A DNA stretch of 64,000 nucleotides from Youngiibacter fragilis 232.1 (GTDB lineage: Bacteria; Bacillota; Clostridia; Clostridiales; Clostridiaceae), in contig NZ_AXUN02000181.1 in the NCBI RefSeq assembly GCF_000495435.3, positions 52,072 to 116,071 on the forward strand, read 5' to 3'. Position 1 is the first letter of the stretch; the number at the start of each line of letters is the position of its first letter. This document shows, in pieces, positions 9,713 through 18,368 of the stretch. A program made the translations under genes and the position numbers. Below the pieces are notes generated by a model. It was not told where the DNA came from, searched no databases, and saw nothing but the letters and a program-made list of their open reading frames with translations.

Positions 9713-12304
9713 ATGCTGTCAGAAACGATAAAACTAAGGCTCGCGGAACGGTTCGCCGCGCCGCTGACTGAATTTCATAAACGCCGAATCGTCTTCTGGC
9801 ACGACGAGGACGGCGAATTTTCAGATGGAGTTGACGAACTCGATCTGTCCGGAGTGAGAGTCGTTAAACTTACCGGGTCAAACAACTTCGCCGTTAAAAA
9901 ACTACTATCGGCCGATGATTTGACGGGCGACTACCTTATCTACGACCCGCTGTCCTACGAGAAAGACCAGCACGATGACTGGCTGCTGGACATCAAGCTT
10001 TATTGCGAGGATTTTCGCGCTGACCTTGTGTCGCTCCAAATGGAGGAGTTACTCGTCGAGCCGTCATCGGCAATGCGCAAGACCATGAAACTGTACTCCA
10101 AATTCCTCGACAACAAAGACCGCAAGGCAAAGCTGAAAAGAATCGGGCATACTTACCAGACACCACTGCAGCTGCACATTGACATTATGTCGGTGCTGTG
10201 CGGAATAAATGGTGGTTCGGCACAGGATGTTATCATCGCTGTTCTGTCGGCAGGCTTGGAAAAAGAAAGTAATGATGCACTAATTAATATTGAGAAGTTT
10301 GGCAACATCGAAGCATTCTGGCAGTTAGTTCACAAGCACACAGGCTATCAGAATAGCGATGACCGGCCGCTTTCCGAACTTGCAGCACATATCCTTATTA
10401 CCGCTCTGTCGCAGACAATGCCAACTTCTGCCCTGCGAGGCTTGGAGCGGTTTGCGTCCGATTCTAACAAGGCATACTGCTATCAGCTTGTTCATGAATG
10501 GCAACGCGGCGACGGCAGTGGTGACTTGGAAGAGATTTGTCATTATGTAGAGCGTGAATTGCGCCTTGGCGACCGCTTTGACAAGACGGAAATAAGTATT
10601 CTTCTAAAGAGCGATACGTTCCCAGCTATCAACGAAAGCATACTCAAGCGTTATTTTAAAGAGATTTCTGAGAACGTCATAAAAGTTGAGGACATCATTG
10701 GTGCTGTAGAAAACCGACGCACCGCTGCTTGGTATGCCCTGACCGAGGATTACCTCGAAAGTTTGTATTACATCGCAAAAATGCAAGAGTTTTACCTCCT
10801 ACATATCGATGGCTTCCACATCGTTGAGCCTGTGAAAGTCTGGAAACTATATACAACCGATGCCTATGAGATGGACAGCCATTATAGGCATTTCCACTTC
10901 TGCTTCGGCAATACCCTGAAAAGTCCGAATGCTCTCTTGGAAGATGCTTTGAAGAAGTGTTCCGATGTAGTCGAGGGTTTATACCGTGAGTGGTTCCTGA
11001 AGCAACTCACTTTTACTTGGACAAAAGCCATAGAGAGCGATTTGGAGTCGCTTGGCTATGTTTCTGAGATAAATGAACAGCGAAGATTCTATAACCGATA
11101 TGTTTCACCGAACGTAAGTAAGGGAAACCGTGTGTTCGTAGTAATTTCGGATGCTCTGCGCTACGAGGTTGCCGCCGAACTATCCGAAACCCTGAGCCAT
11201 GCAACCAAGGGTACGGCGTCACTTGAAGCGGTGCAAGCTGTGTTCCCAAGCATCACGAAATTTGGGATGGCAGCTCTACTGCCAGGTAAAGAGGTATCGG
11301 CAAACAAAAAGATCGACGTATTTATAGATGGCAATCCTACCGTCAGCACTGCTCAGCGCGGCACTATACTGAATGCCGCTAACCCTGAGAGCGTAGCGGT
11401 TACCTATAAAGATCTGCTTCAAATGAAAAAACAAGAACGGCGTGACTTGGTTGCAGGCAAGGAGATTATATATATCTACCACAATACGATTGACGCTATT
11501 GGTGATAAAGCTGCCACCGAAACGAAAGTGTTCGAGGCTTGCAACGATGCAATTGACGAATTGACCGCCATCGTCAAAATTATCGTAAACGATCTGAGTG
11601 GAGTGAATATCTTTATCACCGCTGACCACGGCTTCCTATACACCTACAAGCCCCTTGAAGAAAGCCAGAAAATCAGCAAGCAGACCTTTAACGGCGATAT
11701 ATTGGAGCTCGGTAGACGTTATGCTCTCGTGTCACCTGATACGAATGCTGACTATCTATTGCCTATCAAAACAGAACGGACTATCGGCGGCGAGCCAATG
11801 AAAGGTTATGCTTCACAGAATACAGTCCGTATCAAAGTACAGGGCGGCGGCGAGAACTATGTCCATGGTGGCATTAGTATGCAGGAGATGGTTGTTCCGG
11901 TCATCGTCTATAAGGGTATGCGAACAGGCTACAAGAAGTATGTCGAGGTACAGAATCCGGGACTTTCACTCATCTCTGAAAGCCGTAAGGTGTCAAACCT
12001 GATGTTTTCACTCGACTTCCTGCAAAAGCAGCCGGTTGGTGATAAGGTTCAGCCGTGCAATTACACCCTGTATTTTACCGACGAGGTTGGCGCACCTGTT
12101 AGCGACTTCCAGATAGTTATTGCTGATAGAATAAGCAATAACGCCTCTGACCGAGTATTCCGCGTAAGATTTACGCTGAAGCAGGCGCAGTACAACAAAA
12201 ATAAATTATACCGCCTTGTTATTGCAAACGATACTGACGCACCAGAAGAGGTGGAGTTCCGCATTGACATTGCGTTTGCCGATGATTTCGGCTTTGATCT
12301 GTAA
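9713..12304 (+). CDS. pglZ: BREX alkaline-phosphatase-superfamily protein PglZ
   Basis: An 863-aa PglZ of normal size. The metal-binding core of the alkaline phosphatase superfamily is visible as VFVVISDALRYEVAAEL (Asp near residue 479) and FITADHGFLYTYK (Asp-His near 637). A helical N-terminal half and a beta-rich C-terminal domain complete the protein. PglZ is the hallmark of all BREX types and is required for both methylation and phage restriction in the studied systems; its chemical substrate is not firmly established. The start codon follows TAGGAGGACACT, overlapping the pglX stop region, and brxL starts 18 nt downstream. Confidence 0.95.
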   Translation: MLSETIKLRLAERFAAPLTEFHKRRIVFWHDEDGEFSDGVDELDLSGVRVVKLTGSNNFAVKKLLSADDLTGDYLIYDPLSYEKDQHDDWLLDIKLYCEDFRADLVSLQMEELLVEPSSAMRKTMKLYSKFLDNKDRKAKLKRIGHTYQTPLQLHIDIMSVLCGINGGSAQDVIIAVLSAGLEKESNDALINIEKFGNIEAFWQLVHKHTGYQNSDDRPLSELAAHILITALSQTMPTSALRGLERFASDSNKAYCYQLVHEWQRGDGSGDLEEICHYVERELRLGDRFDKTEISILLKSDTFPAINESILKRYFKEISENVIKVEDIIGAVENRRTAAWYALTEDYLESLYYIAKMQEFYLLHIDGFHIVEPVKVWKLYTTDAYEMDSHYRHFHFCFGNTLKSPNALLEDALKKCSDVVEGLYREWFLKQLTFTWTKAIESDLESLGYVSEINEQRRFYNRYVSPNVSKGNRVFVVISDALRYEVAAELSETLSHATKGTASLEAVQAVFPSITKFGMAALLPGKEVSANKKIDVFIDGNPTVSTAQRGTILNAANPESVAVTYKDLLQMKKQERRDLVAGKEIIYIYHNTIDAIGDKAATETKVFEACNDAIDELTAIVKIIVNDLSGVNIFITADHGFLYTYKPLEESQKISKQTFNGDILELGRRYALVSPDTNADYLLPIKTERTIGGEPMKGYASQNTVRIKVQGGGENYVHGGISMQEMVVPVIVYKGMRTGYKKYVEVQNPGLSLISESRKVSNLMFSLDFLQKQPVGDKVQPCNYTLYFTDEVGAPVSDFQIVIADRISNNASDRVFRVRFTLKQAQYNKNKLYRLVIANDTDAPEEVEFRIDIAFADDFGFDL

Positions 12305-12322
12305 AACAAGGAGGATTCTGCA

Positions 12323-14398
12323 ATGGATTTAGAATCAACTGGGTATACGCCGGAAACAGAAGATGCAAACGAGGCCATCGATCGAAAACTGCGTGAACAT
12401 TTTGACGGAAAGATTGTCCGCAAAGACCTGACCAAAGCTATCAAAGAGGGCGCAAATGTGCCTGTCTATGTCTTGGAGTTTTTGCTTGGACAGTATTGCT
12501 CTTCCGACGACCCTCAAATTATCGAAAGCGGCGTCGCAAACGTTAAACGAATTCTTTCAGAGAATTTCGTGCGACCTGACGAAGCACAAAAGGTTCTTTC
12601 CGGCTTACGTGAACGCGGCAGCTACACAGTCATTGACCGCATAACGGTCAGCTTGAATATTAAACTCGACCGCTATGAAGCTGATTTTTCAAACCTTGGC
12701 GTTCGGAACATTCCTATATCTTCAGACTATGTATCAAAGTACGACCGCCTACTCTGCGGTGGTATTTGGTGTATTATCGGACTTGAATACGAGTATATAG
12801 AGGAAGATAAAAAATCCACACCAATTCGCATTGTGAAGTTGACGCCGATTCAGATGCCGCACATCGACATGGATGAAATTAAGAACGGTCGTCGTGCCTT
12901 TACAAAGGACGAATGGATTACAGTCTTGCTTCGTTCAACAGGGATGGAAGCAGACCGCTTCACCAATCGCGAGAAGTGGCTGCAACTCGCCCGTATGCTC
13001 CCACTGATTGAAAACAACTTTAACTTATGCGAACTTGGACCCCGCAGCACCGGCAAGTCACACCTTTATAAGGAGATCTCACCGAACTCCATACTTGTGT
13101 CTGGTGGGCAGACTACGGTTGCTAACCTCTTCTATAATATGGCGAGCAAGCAAGTCGGGCTTGTCGGCCTTTGGGATTGTGTGGCTTTCGACGAAGTGGC
13201 AGGCATAACTTTTAAGGATAAAGATGGCGTTCAGATCATGAAGGACTATATGGCTTCCGGATCTTTTGCCAGAGGTAAAGAGGAAAAGGCAGCATCCGCT
13301 TCAATGGCATTTGTGGGTAATATCAATCAGAGTGTAGATGTGCTGCTCAAAACCTCACATCTGTTTGATCCATTCCCAGAAGCGATGGCTTATGACACGG
13401 CATTCCTCGATCGTATGCACTGCTATGTGCCAGGTTGGGAGATCCCGAAATATCGCCCTGAATCATTCACCAACGACTATGGTTTCATTACTGATTACCT
13501 CGCGGAGTTTATGCGGCAGATGCGAAAAGAGCCTTTCGGTGACGTGTGCGACAAGTACTTCCGCTTTGGAAGCAACCTGAACCAACGAGATGTTATTGCT
13601 GTCCGCAAGATGGTGTCAGGCTTCACTAAGCTGCTTTATCCCAACGGCGAGTTTACAAAAGATGATGTGAAGGAAATACTGACATTTGCACTCGAAATGC
13701 GCCGCCGTGTTAAGGAACAGCTAAAGAAAATCGGCGGGATGGAGTTCTATGATGTGAACTTCTCTTACATTGACAATGAAACCTTTGAGGAACATTATGT
13801 CTCAGTGCCGGAGCAAGGTGGCGGCAAAATAATACCTGAAGGGCTGACGAACCCTGGCAATATCTATACCATCTCTCAGGGCAAGACCGGAATGATAGGC
13901 GTCTATCGTCTCGAAACGCAGATGATTCCCGGCAACGGCAAATTTGAGCGTACAGGGCTTGGATCTGATCGTGATGCAAAAGAAGCTACAAACACAGCGT
14001 TCAACTATTTGAAGGCGAGCGGTAACCAGATTAGTGGTCAAATCAGCACAACGACGAAAGATTACATTATCAACTACCAAGATCTGAACGGCATTGGAAT
14101 GACGAAATACCTTACATTGCCGTCTGTTATTGCGCTTGCCTCCTGCGCTTTAAACAAACCGACGCTATCAAGCCTCGCGGTTCTGGGCGAAATCAGCATC
14201 AGCGGAACAATCCTCAAAGTCGATGAGCTGGCGAGTGTCTTACAAGTCTGCCTTGATGCCGGTGCGAAGAAGGTGCTGATACCTATAACGTCTGCTGCTG
14301 AACTTGGAACGGTTCCATCAGACCTCATCGGCGCGTTTAGTTTGATATTTTATAGTACACCGCAGGAAGCTGTGTTTAAAGCTTTGGGTGTGGAATAA
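12323..14398 (+). CDS. brxL: BREX Lon-like AAA+ protein BrxL
   Basis: A 691-aa protein with a central AAA+ module (Walker A GPRSTGKSH near residue 239, Walker B-like WDCVAFDEVAG near 287) and a C-terminal Lon-protease-like domain (AVLGEISISGTILKVDELAS near 618, AGAKKVLIP near 650). The place where Lon has its catalytic GPSAG motif reads TKYLTLPSVIALAS, so I see no clear Ser-Lys protease dyad. This agrees with published work that treats BrxL as an ATP-dependent DNA-binding ring rather than a proven protease. It is the last canonical type 1 BREX gene. The ribosome site is AAGGAGGATTCTGCA. Its stop is only 12 nt from the CD-NTase start. Confidence 0.94.
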   Translation: MDLESTGYTPETEDANEAIDRKLREHFDGKIVRKDLTKAIKEGANVPVYVLEFLLGQYCSSDDPQIIESGVANVKRILSENFVRPDEAQKVLSGLRERGSYTVIDRITVSLNIKLDRYEADFSNLGVRNIPISSDYVSKYDRLLCGGIWCIIGLEYEYIEEDKKSTPIRIVKLTPIQMPHIDMDEIKNGRRAFTKDEWITVLLRSTGMEADRFTNREKWLQLARMLPLIENNFNLCELGPRSTGKSHLYKEISPNSILVSGGQTTVANLFYNMASKQVGLVGLWDCVAFDEVAGITFKDKDGVQIMKDYMASGSFARGKEEKAASASMAFVGNINQSVDVLLKTSHLFDPFPEAMAYDTAFLDRMHCYVPGWEIPKYRPESFTNDYGFITDYLAEFMRQMRKEPFGDVCDKYFRFGSNLNQRDVIAVRKMVSGFTKLLYPNGEFTKDDVKEILTFALEMRRRVKEQLKKIGGMEFYDVNFSYIDNETFEEHYVSVPEQGGGKIIPEGLTNPGNIYTISQGKTGMIGVYRLETQMIPGNGKFERTGLGSDRDAKEATNTAFNYLKASGNQISGQISTTTKDYIINYQDLNGIGMTKYLTLPSVIALASCALNKPTLSSLAVLGEISISGTILKVDELASVLQVCLDAGAKKVLIPITSAAELGTVPSDLIGAFSLIFYSTPQEAVFKALGVE

Positions 14399-14410
14399 GG
14401 GAGGGCAAGC

Positions 14411-15232
14411 ATGAGTTATTCTGTTACTAAGCACGGAGAGGTCATATCACGAGAAATAATTAGCACAGTGAAAACACGCTACGAAACTGTGACACGTTCC
14501 ATCAATAGAGAATTCTGGAACTTACAGAGTGATACAAGTCACAGTATGCTTGTCGGTTCATTTGGTAGAGGAACAGCAATAGACACGAGTGATATTGATG
14601 TTCTAGTCGAACTGCCGAAAAGCGAATATGACCGCTATGACATCGTGAAAGGCAACGGTCAATCACGCCTATTACAGGCTGTCCGTAGTGCTATACAAAC
14701 CGCTTACCCCAGAAGTGACGTCAGAGCAGATGGTCAAGTAGTTAAAATTAATTTCAGTGACGGCGTTAGATTTGAGGTCTTGCCTGCTTTTCAAAGTGTG
14801 AGCTATTGGGGACAAAGTGATCCTACATACACTTATCCCGACACGAATATGGGCGGCAACTGGAAATCAACAAATCCGAAAGCAGAACAAAATGCAATGA
14901 TAATAAAGAATAACAGCAGTAACGGTTTGCTCTTTGATACCTGCAAACATTTTCGCAGGGTGAGAGATAATCATTTTAGCAGCTACCATCTCTCTGGAAT
15001 CGTGATTGACAGCTTTGTTTACGCTGCGATGGGAAATTGGCAATGGACACGGGAAGGTGGCTCGTCATCAGCCGCTCAAGGTGACTACGAAAGGGTGCTT
15101 TCCGACTATTTGAATCAAAATTCGTCGTACTGGCTACCATTAATGATTTCAGCACCGGGAAGCAATCAGACCGTTGATACTGCTTCAAGTATAGAATGTC
15201 TTAAAAAAGTGGTTAGCTACATAGCTGATTGA
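14411..15232 (+). CDS. CD-NTase (SMODS nucleotidyltransferase), CBASS-like
   Basis: A 273-aa nucleotidyltransferase of the CD-NTase/SMODS type, which makes cyclic oligonucleotide second messengers during phage infection. The catalytic signature is complete: GSFGRGT with Gly49-Ser50, then DID at 61-63, and a third acidic residue at Glu122 in RFEVLPAF. The length is normal for the family, and I see no extra domain. It starts 12 nt after brxL behind GGGAGGGC, so it looks like the seventh gene of the BREX operon. Its product would be expected to activate the SLATT membrane protein encoded at 16110. The nucleotide it makes cannot be read from sequence. It is clearly paralogous to the broken gene that follows. 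Confidence 0.85.
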   Translation: MSYSVTKHGEVISREIISTVKTRYETVTRSINREFWNLQSDTSHSMLVGSFGRGTAIDTSDIDVLVELPKSEYDRYDIVKGNGQSRLLQAVRSAIQTAYPRSDVRADGQVVKINFSDGVRFEVLPAFQSVSYWGQSDPTYTYPDTNMGGNWKSTNPKAEQNAMIIKNNSSNGLLFDTCKHFRRVRDNHFSSYHLSGIVIDSFVYAAMGNWQWTREGGSSSAAQGDYERVLSDYLNQNSSYWLPLMISAPGSNQTVDTASSIECLKKVVSYIAD

Positions 15233-15257
15233 TTTAAAAGAGAAGCGAGGGAGAAAA

Positions 15258-16132
15258 ATGTCTGTAGGAGATTGGTTTAGTGCATTCTGTGACAATATCC
15301 GTATTAGCAGTGATGATGTGTCTACAATCAGAGCTCGTTATTACCAAATCACTAAGCGAATAAACCTTGATTATTATGGCACGTCCTCTGATACGGCTCA
15401 TAGCTTGTACATCGGTTCTTATGGACGTCACACAGAAATTTATACAAGCGATATTGACATGCTCATGCAGCTGCCATATGCTACATACGAAAAATTCAAT
15501 AAGTACTCCGGTAATGGACAGTCTGCGTTACTTCAAGAAGTGAAGAAAGTGCTGGCTAAGACCTATAGCGTTACGAATTTAAAAGGCGACGGCCAGATTA
15601 TCAGTCTTCCGTTTCAAGATGGAATAAACATTGAAGTGTTGCCGACCTTCATAAATAAAGACGGCAGCTACACCTATCCGAACTCCAATAACGGTGGTAG
15701 TTGGAAAACAACAGATCCGAAAGCTTAAATTAACGCGATCAAAGAAATGAACGATAAGTGCAATGGGAATCTTAAACACTATGCAGGATGATGCGGGTTT
15801 GGAAAAATAAATGCAGTGTTGATATAAGCGGGATACTGATAGACATTCTTGCTCACCGATTTATTTCGTCTTGAAAAGAACGGGACAAGTCACTTATTTA
15901 TTATGACTGGATGAGTCGTGACTTTTTTAAATATCTGAGTGAACAAGACACACAGCAAACGACATGGCAAGCGATGGGAAGCAATCGATATATTTTTCAC
16001 AGCGGGTCTTTTGTGTATAAGGCTAAAATTGCATACAATACTGCTGTAGCGGCAATTGAAGAAGAATCCGACTTTCCGACAACAGCAAAATCAAAATGGA
16101 GGGAAATTTATGGAAACAAGTTCCCCACATAA
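15258..16132 (+). pseudogene. Second CD-NTase, inactivated
   Basis: A paralogue of the preceding gene with intact N-terminal motifs (Gly53-Ser54 in GSYGRHT, Asp65 and Asp67 in SDIDML, Glu in IEVLPTF) but a broken C-terminal half. A TAA at 15726-15728 interrupts it after DPKA, where the paralogue continues with E. Coding sense resumes as INAIKEMNDKCNGNL, a frameshift falls at about 15775-15782, then SVDISGILIDILAHRF continues to a TGA at 15872-15874, and the last 73 codons (from 15911) reach the stop at 16132. Three independent lesions argue for real decay rather than one sequencing error. A truncated 156-aa product could still be made. The end overlaps the start of the SLATT gene by 23 nt. 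Confidence 0.8.
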
Positions 16133-16670
16133 AGAGGCTCTAGGGACGCAAATTCGAGAGGCTTACGGGCGTATAGTCTACACTTACACGACGCATTTAA
16201 AGAAGATGAACCGGTTGGATAAAAACAATCGGTATATCAAGTATGCCCAGATTTTGCTGTCGGCAATATCGACTGGCGGCTTTTTGGGGTCATTGATTAC
16301 TAATCAGTTAGTTATGACATGCATAGGTGGCATTTTTTCAACAGTCTTGCTATTTCTGAATCTTTATTTCAAGGACTTTAATCTCATTGAAGAGTCGAAA
16401 CAACATAGAATTGCTTCGGACAATTTATGGTTAATCCGGGAACAGTACATCTCTTTGCTTACTGACTTTGATGTTCTTTCCGAGGATGACATAATCGCAA
16501 AACGGGATGAACTGCAAAAACTCACTTTCGAGGTGTATAATAAATCGCCTAAAACCGACGCGAAGAGTTATTCTGACGCACAGAAAGCCCTTAAAACTGA
16601 AGAGGAGCAGTTCTTTACCCCGGAGGAGATTGATAAAATGCTTCCAGCACATCTTCGAATGGGGAAATGA
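16110..16670 (+). CDS. SLATT-type two-TM effector protein
   Basis: A 186-aa protein with a soluble N-terminal helix, two hydrophobic segments at about residues 43-63 (YAQILLSAISTGGFLGSLI) and 67-87 (VMTCIGGIFSTVLLFLNLYF), and a long amphipathic helical tail (HRIASDNLWLIREQYISLL). This is the layout of the SLATT (SMODS- and SLOG-associating 2TM effector) families, which are predicted to form pores or disrupt the membrane when a CD-NTase signal is sensed. The frame is open from a TTG at 16056, but the ATG at 16110 sits behind TGGAGGG and is the likely start. It overlaps the decayed CD-NTase by 23 nt and ends the operon. Confidence 0.82.
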   Translation: METSSPHKEALGTQIREAYGRIVYTYTTHLKKMNRLDKNNRYIKYAQILLSAISTGGFLGSLITNQLVMTCIGGIFSTVLLFLNLYFKDFNLIEESKQHRIASDNLWLIREQYISLLTDFDVLSEDDIIAKRDELQKLTFEVYNKSPKTDAKSYSDAQKALKTEEEQFFTPEEIDKMLPAHLRMGK

Positions 16671-16840
16671 ATGCAAGCGATGAAACACAAGATATCTGCA
16701 TGCCTTCATAATTAGACGTTTATGGGCTTTAGGGAATGTTAATGATTTACATTATAAGACACCAAAACGCGAAAAATATAAAACGACCACTTATCCAATT
16801 AGTATTGATATATCCCCTCGAACGGAAATATCCCTAAAAA

Positions 16841-16867
16841 CTCGTTCGACGTATTCCCTTGAACGAG
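16841..16867. repeat. Inverted repeat CTCGTTC / GAACGAG
   Basis: Perfect 7-bp arms at 16841-16847 and 16861-16867 with a 13-nt spacer. They are embedded in a degenerate direct repeat, which looks more like a protein-binding site than a terminator because no T-tract follows. Confidence 0.4.
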
Positions 16868-16994
16868 GAAAATCAAAAAGGGTGTATCGGCGTATTTACC
16901 CCTACGAAAAAATGCAAAAACACACTCCAGACATCAATACGAGCGGTTTGAGCCATGTTGAGACAGTAGTTGTAAGAGGCGCGAAATTTTTGCG

Positions 16995-17015
16995 TAGACT
17001 AGCTATGCTTGTCTA
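16995..17015. repeat. Short hairpin, one mismatch
   Basis: TAGACTAGC and GCTTGTCTA form a 9-bp stem with one mismatch around a 3-nt loop. No T-tract follows on the plus strand, so a terminator role is uncertain. Confidence 0.35.
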
Positions 17016-17093
17016 ACCGTAAATTGATGGATATACTAGCAGAGAGAAAGGATATTCCTATATGCTAATTATCTAAAATGGAGCTAATAAGAG

Positions 17094-17140
17094 TGCTGTA
17101 GCAATAGTGGATCTATGTTCCTACTAATTTTGCTACAGCA
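17094..17140. repeat. Perfect 11-bp inverted repeat with 25-nt loop
   Basis: TGCTGTAGCAA at 17094-17104 pairs exactly with TTGCTACAGCA at 17130-17140. The stem is unlikely by chance at this length. Function unknown. Confidence 0.5.
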
Positions 17141-17176
17141 AGAAGACCTCCGCAAAAGTATAATTAAAGAAGTTTG

Positions 17177-17234
17177 AAAAAAGGGTTTCCGTGGATCAGC
17201 ATCGTTTTGATGCGGATGATGGATGCCCCTTTTT
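17177..17234. terminator. Possible bidirectional terminator
   Basis: A GAAAAAAGGG arm and a CCCCTTTTT arm flank an inner GCATC-GTTTT-GATGC hairpin, with A- and T-runs on the outer sides. It lies between the SLATT gene and the end of mcrC and could end both transcripts. The middle of the stem is imperfect. Confidence 0.4.
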
Positions 17235-17327
17235 GTGTTATCGGGAGTATGAGGTTAGTTAAGAAACTAATTGCCCTGCAAAATTGTAAGTCAATAAATA
17301 ATTATAAAGTGTGAAGAATTAAAAAGG

Positions 17328-18368
17328 TTAGGAGCCAGCTCCAAAATACGCTAATGCTATAGCGTCAAGCTGTGCAGCAATTTGCTCAAAATTACAATCC
17401 AAATCCAGAGTCCGGACGCTTATTATATTGCCACTCATGCGATATGTGTTATTTGGTAGTGTGGCTTCATCGGTCTTAGCATATAAAAGCATACCAGATA
17501 CCTCGTGTGGCTGGTTACTGAGCTGACTTTCTTTATTCTTTACATAAGTAAATATCTGATACAGATTTCCTGAATGAAGTGTTTGCACATCATACTGAGT
17601 CTGCATCGTATAGGAGTAATATTTTGCATCGATTATCAGTGTCTTCTCATCTTTCGAAAGCATGATATCTGTCTTCATAACCGGAAGCATATCATTCATA
17701 TCATCATCTAACTGCCATGGAATCTGAGATGCATTTGCCATTATTTTTGGATGTTCTCTCCTGAAATATTCCAGAATGAATTTCTCGTATAATCGGTTCA
17801 TGTGCTGTTCATCAATGAAATCCATCAACTTACTATTACCAGCGGAATTAGTCTGAAGTAAGCCCTTCACAACCAGGTAACAAATTGAAATAAGCATTTG
17901 GTAAGTCTGATTGCTCCGATTGTACTGAAATCCCCAATTTATATTATGAACATCTAGCGTTTCAACCTCATCGAAGAAGACAAGTAGTTTACGCATTTCC
18001 TTTTTTCGTGCTTTGGAAATATCCGAATGCAGTAGAAGTTCAACAGTTGTCTTGATAACGCGATTCATATAATAATTCACTGAAAAATCGTCATACACAC
18101 AAACCATCTGCTTTTTCAATATAGTCCGAGCTTTTATTGATTCTGATATATCAATCTTTCCTCGAAGTGCAGACAATGCGTCCGTTTCAGGTATGTATTC
18201 TCGTATTAACCCTCTCTTGAGTTGAACTGAAATACCTTTTGAAAGAATGGCTGCGCATAACTCTGCAACATTGCTAAAATGTTCTGTGGATATATTTTTA
18301 TAACCCTGCTCATTCAGCACTTTGAATGCATATGATAGCATATGGTAAACATTCTGTATAGGTATCAC
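17328..18368 (-). CDS. mcrC: McrC-like nuclease subunit
   Basis: A 346-aa McrC-family protein, partner of the McrB NTPase in modification-dependent restriction. The N-terminal IPIQNVYHMLSYAFKVLNE segment and the C-terminal PD-(D/E)xK nuclease core are visible: MKTDIML with Asp near residue 229, then TLIIDAKYY with Asp-x-Lys near 242-244, and a following Q-rich YQIFTYVKN helix. The length is normal. The start ATG overlaps the end of mcrB by 4 nt, so the two are translationally coupled. No gene overlaps its 3' end, and a hairpin 100 nt downstream could terminate the operon. Confidence 0.88.
   Translation of the reverse strand: MIPIQNVYHMLSYAFKVLNEQGYKNISTEHFSNVAELCAAILSKGISVQLKRGLIREYIPETDALSALRGKIDISESIKARTILKKQMVCVYDDFSVNYYMNRVIKTTVELLLHSDISKARKKEMRKLLVFFDEVETLDVHNINWGFQYNRSNQTYQMLISICYLVVKGLLQTNSAGNSKLMDFIDEQHMNRLYEKFILEYFRREHPKIMANASQIPWQLDDDMNDMLPVMKTDIMLSKDEKTLIIDAKYYSYTMQTQYDVQTLHSGNLYQIFTYVKNKESQLSNQPHEVSGMLLYAKTDEATLPNNTYRMSGNIISVRTLDLDCNFEQIAAQLDAIALAYFGAGS

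Larger units (their letters stand above)
16671..17327. other. Gene-free interval rich in inverted repeats
   Basis: A 657-bp stretch with no plausible gene between the convergent SLATT gene and mcrC. It contains at least four inverted repeats (16841-16867, 16995-17015, 17094-17140, 17177-17234) and a degenerate direct repeat (about 16809-16828 and 16851-16871, both with a TCCCYTYGAACG-like core). The last hairpin could terminate transcription from either side. The others may be operators, part of an RNA, or the scar of a lost element. Confidence 0.5.

Noticed and set aside
12323..14398. Active Lon-type protease
   Set aside because: The Lon-like C-terminal domain is visible but the GPSAG serine motif is not. 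AAA+ DNA-binding BrxL is the safer call.
14411..15728. Antitoxin-type nucleotidyltransferases (MNT/AbiEii)
   Set aside because: The GS-x-GRGT...DID plus a later FEVLP acidic residue, the size near 270 aa and the SLATT partner fit CD-NTases better.
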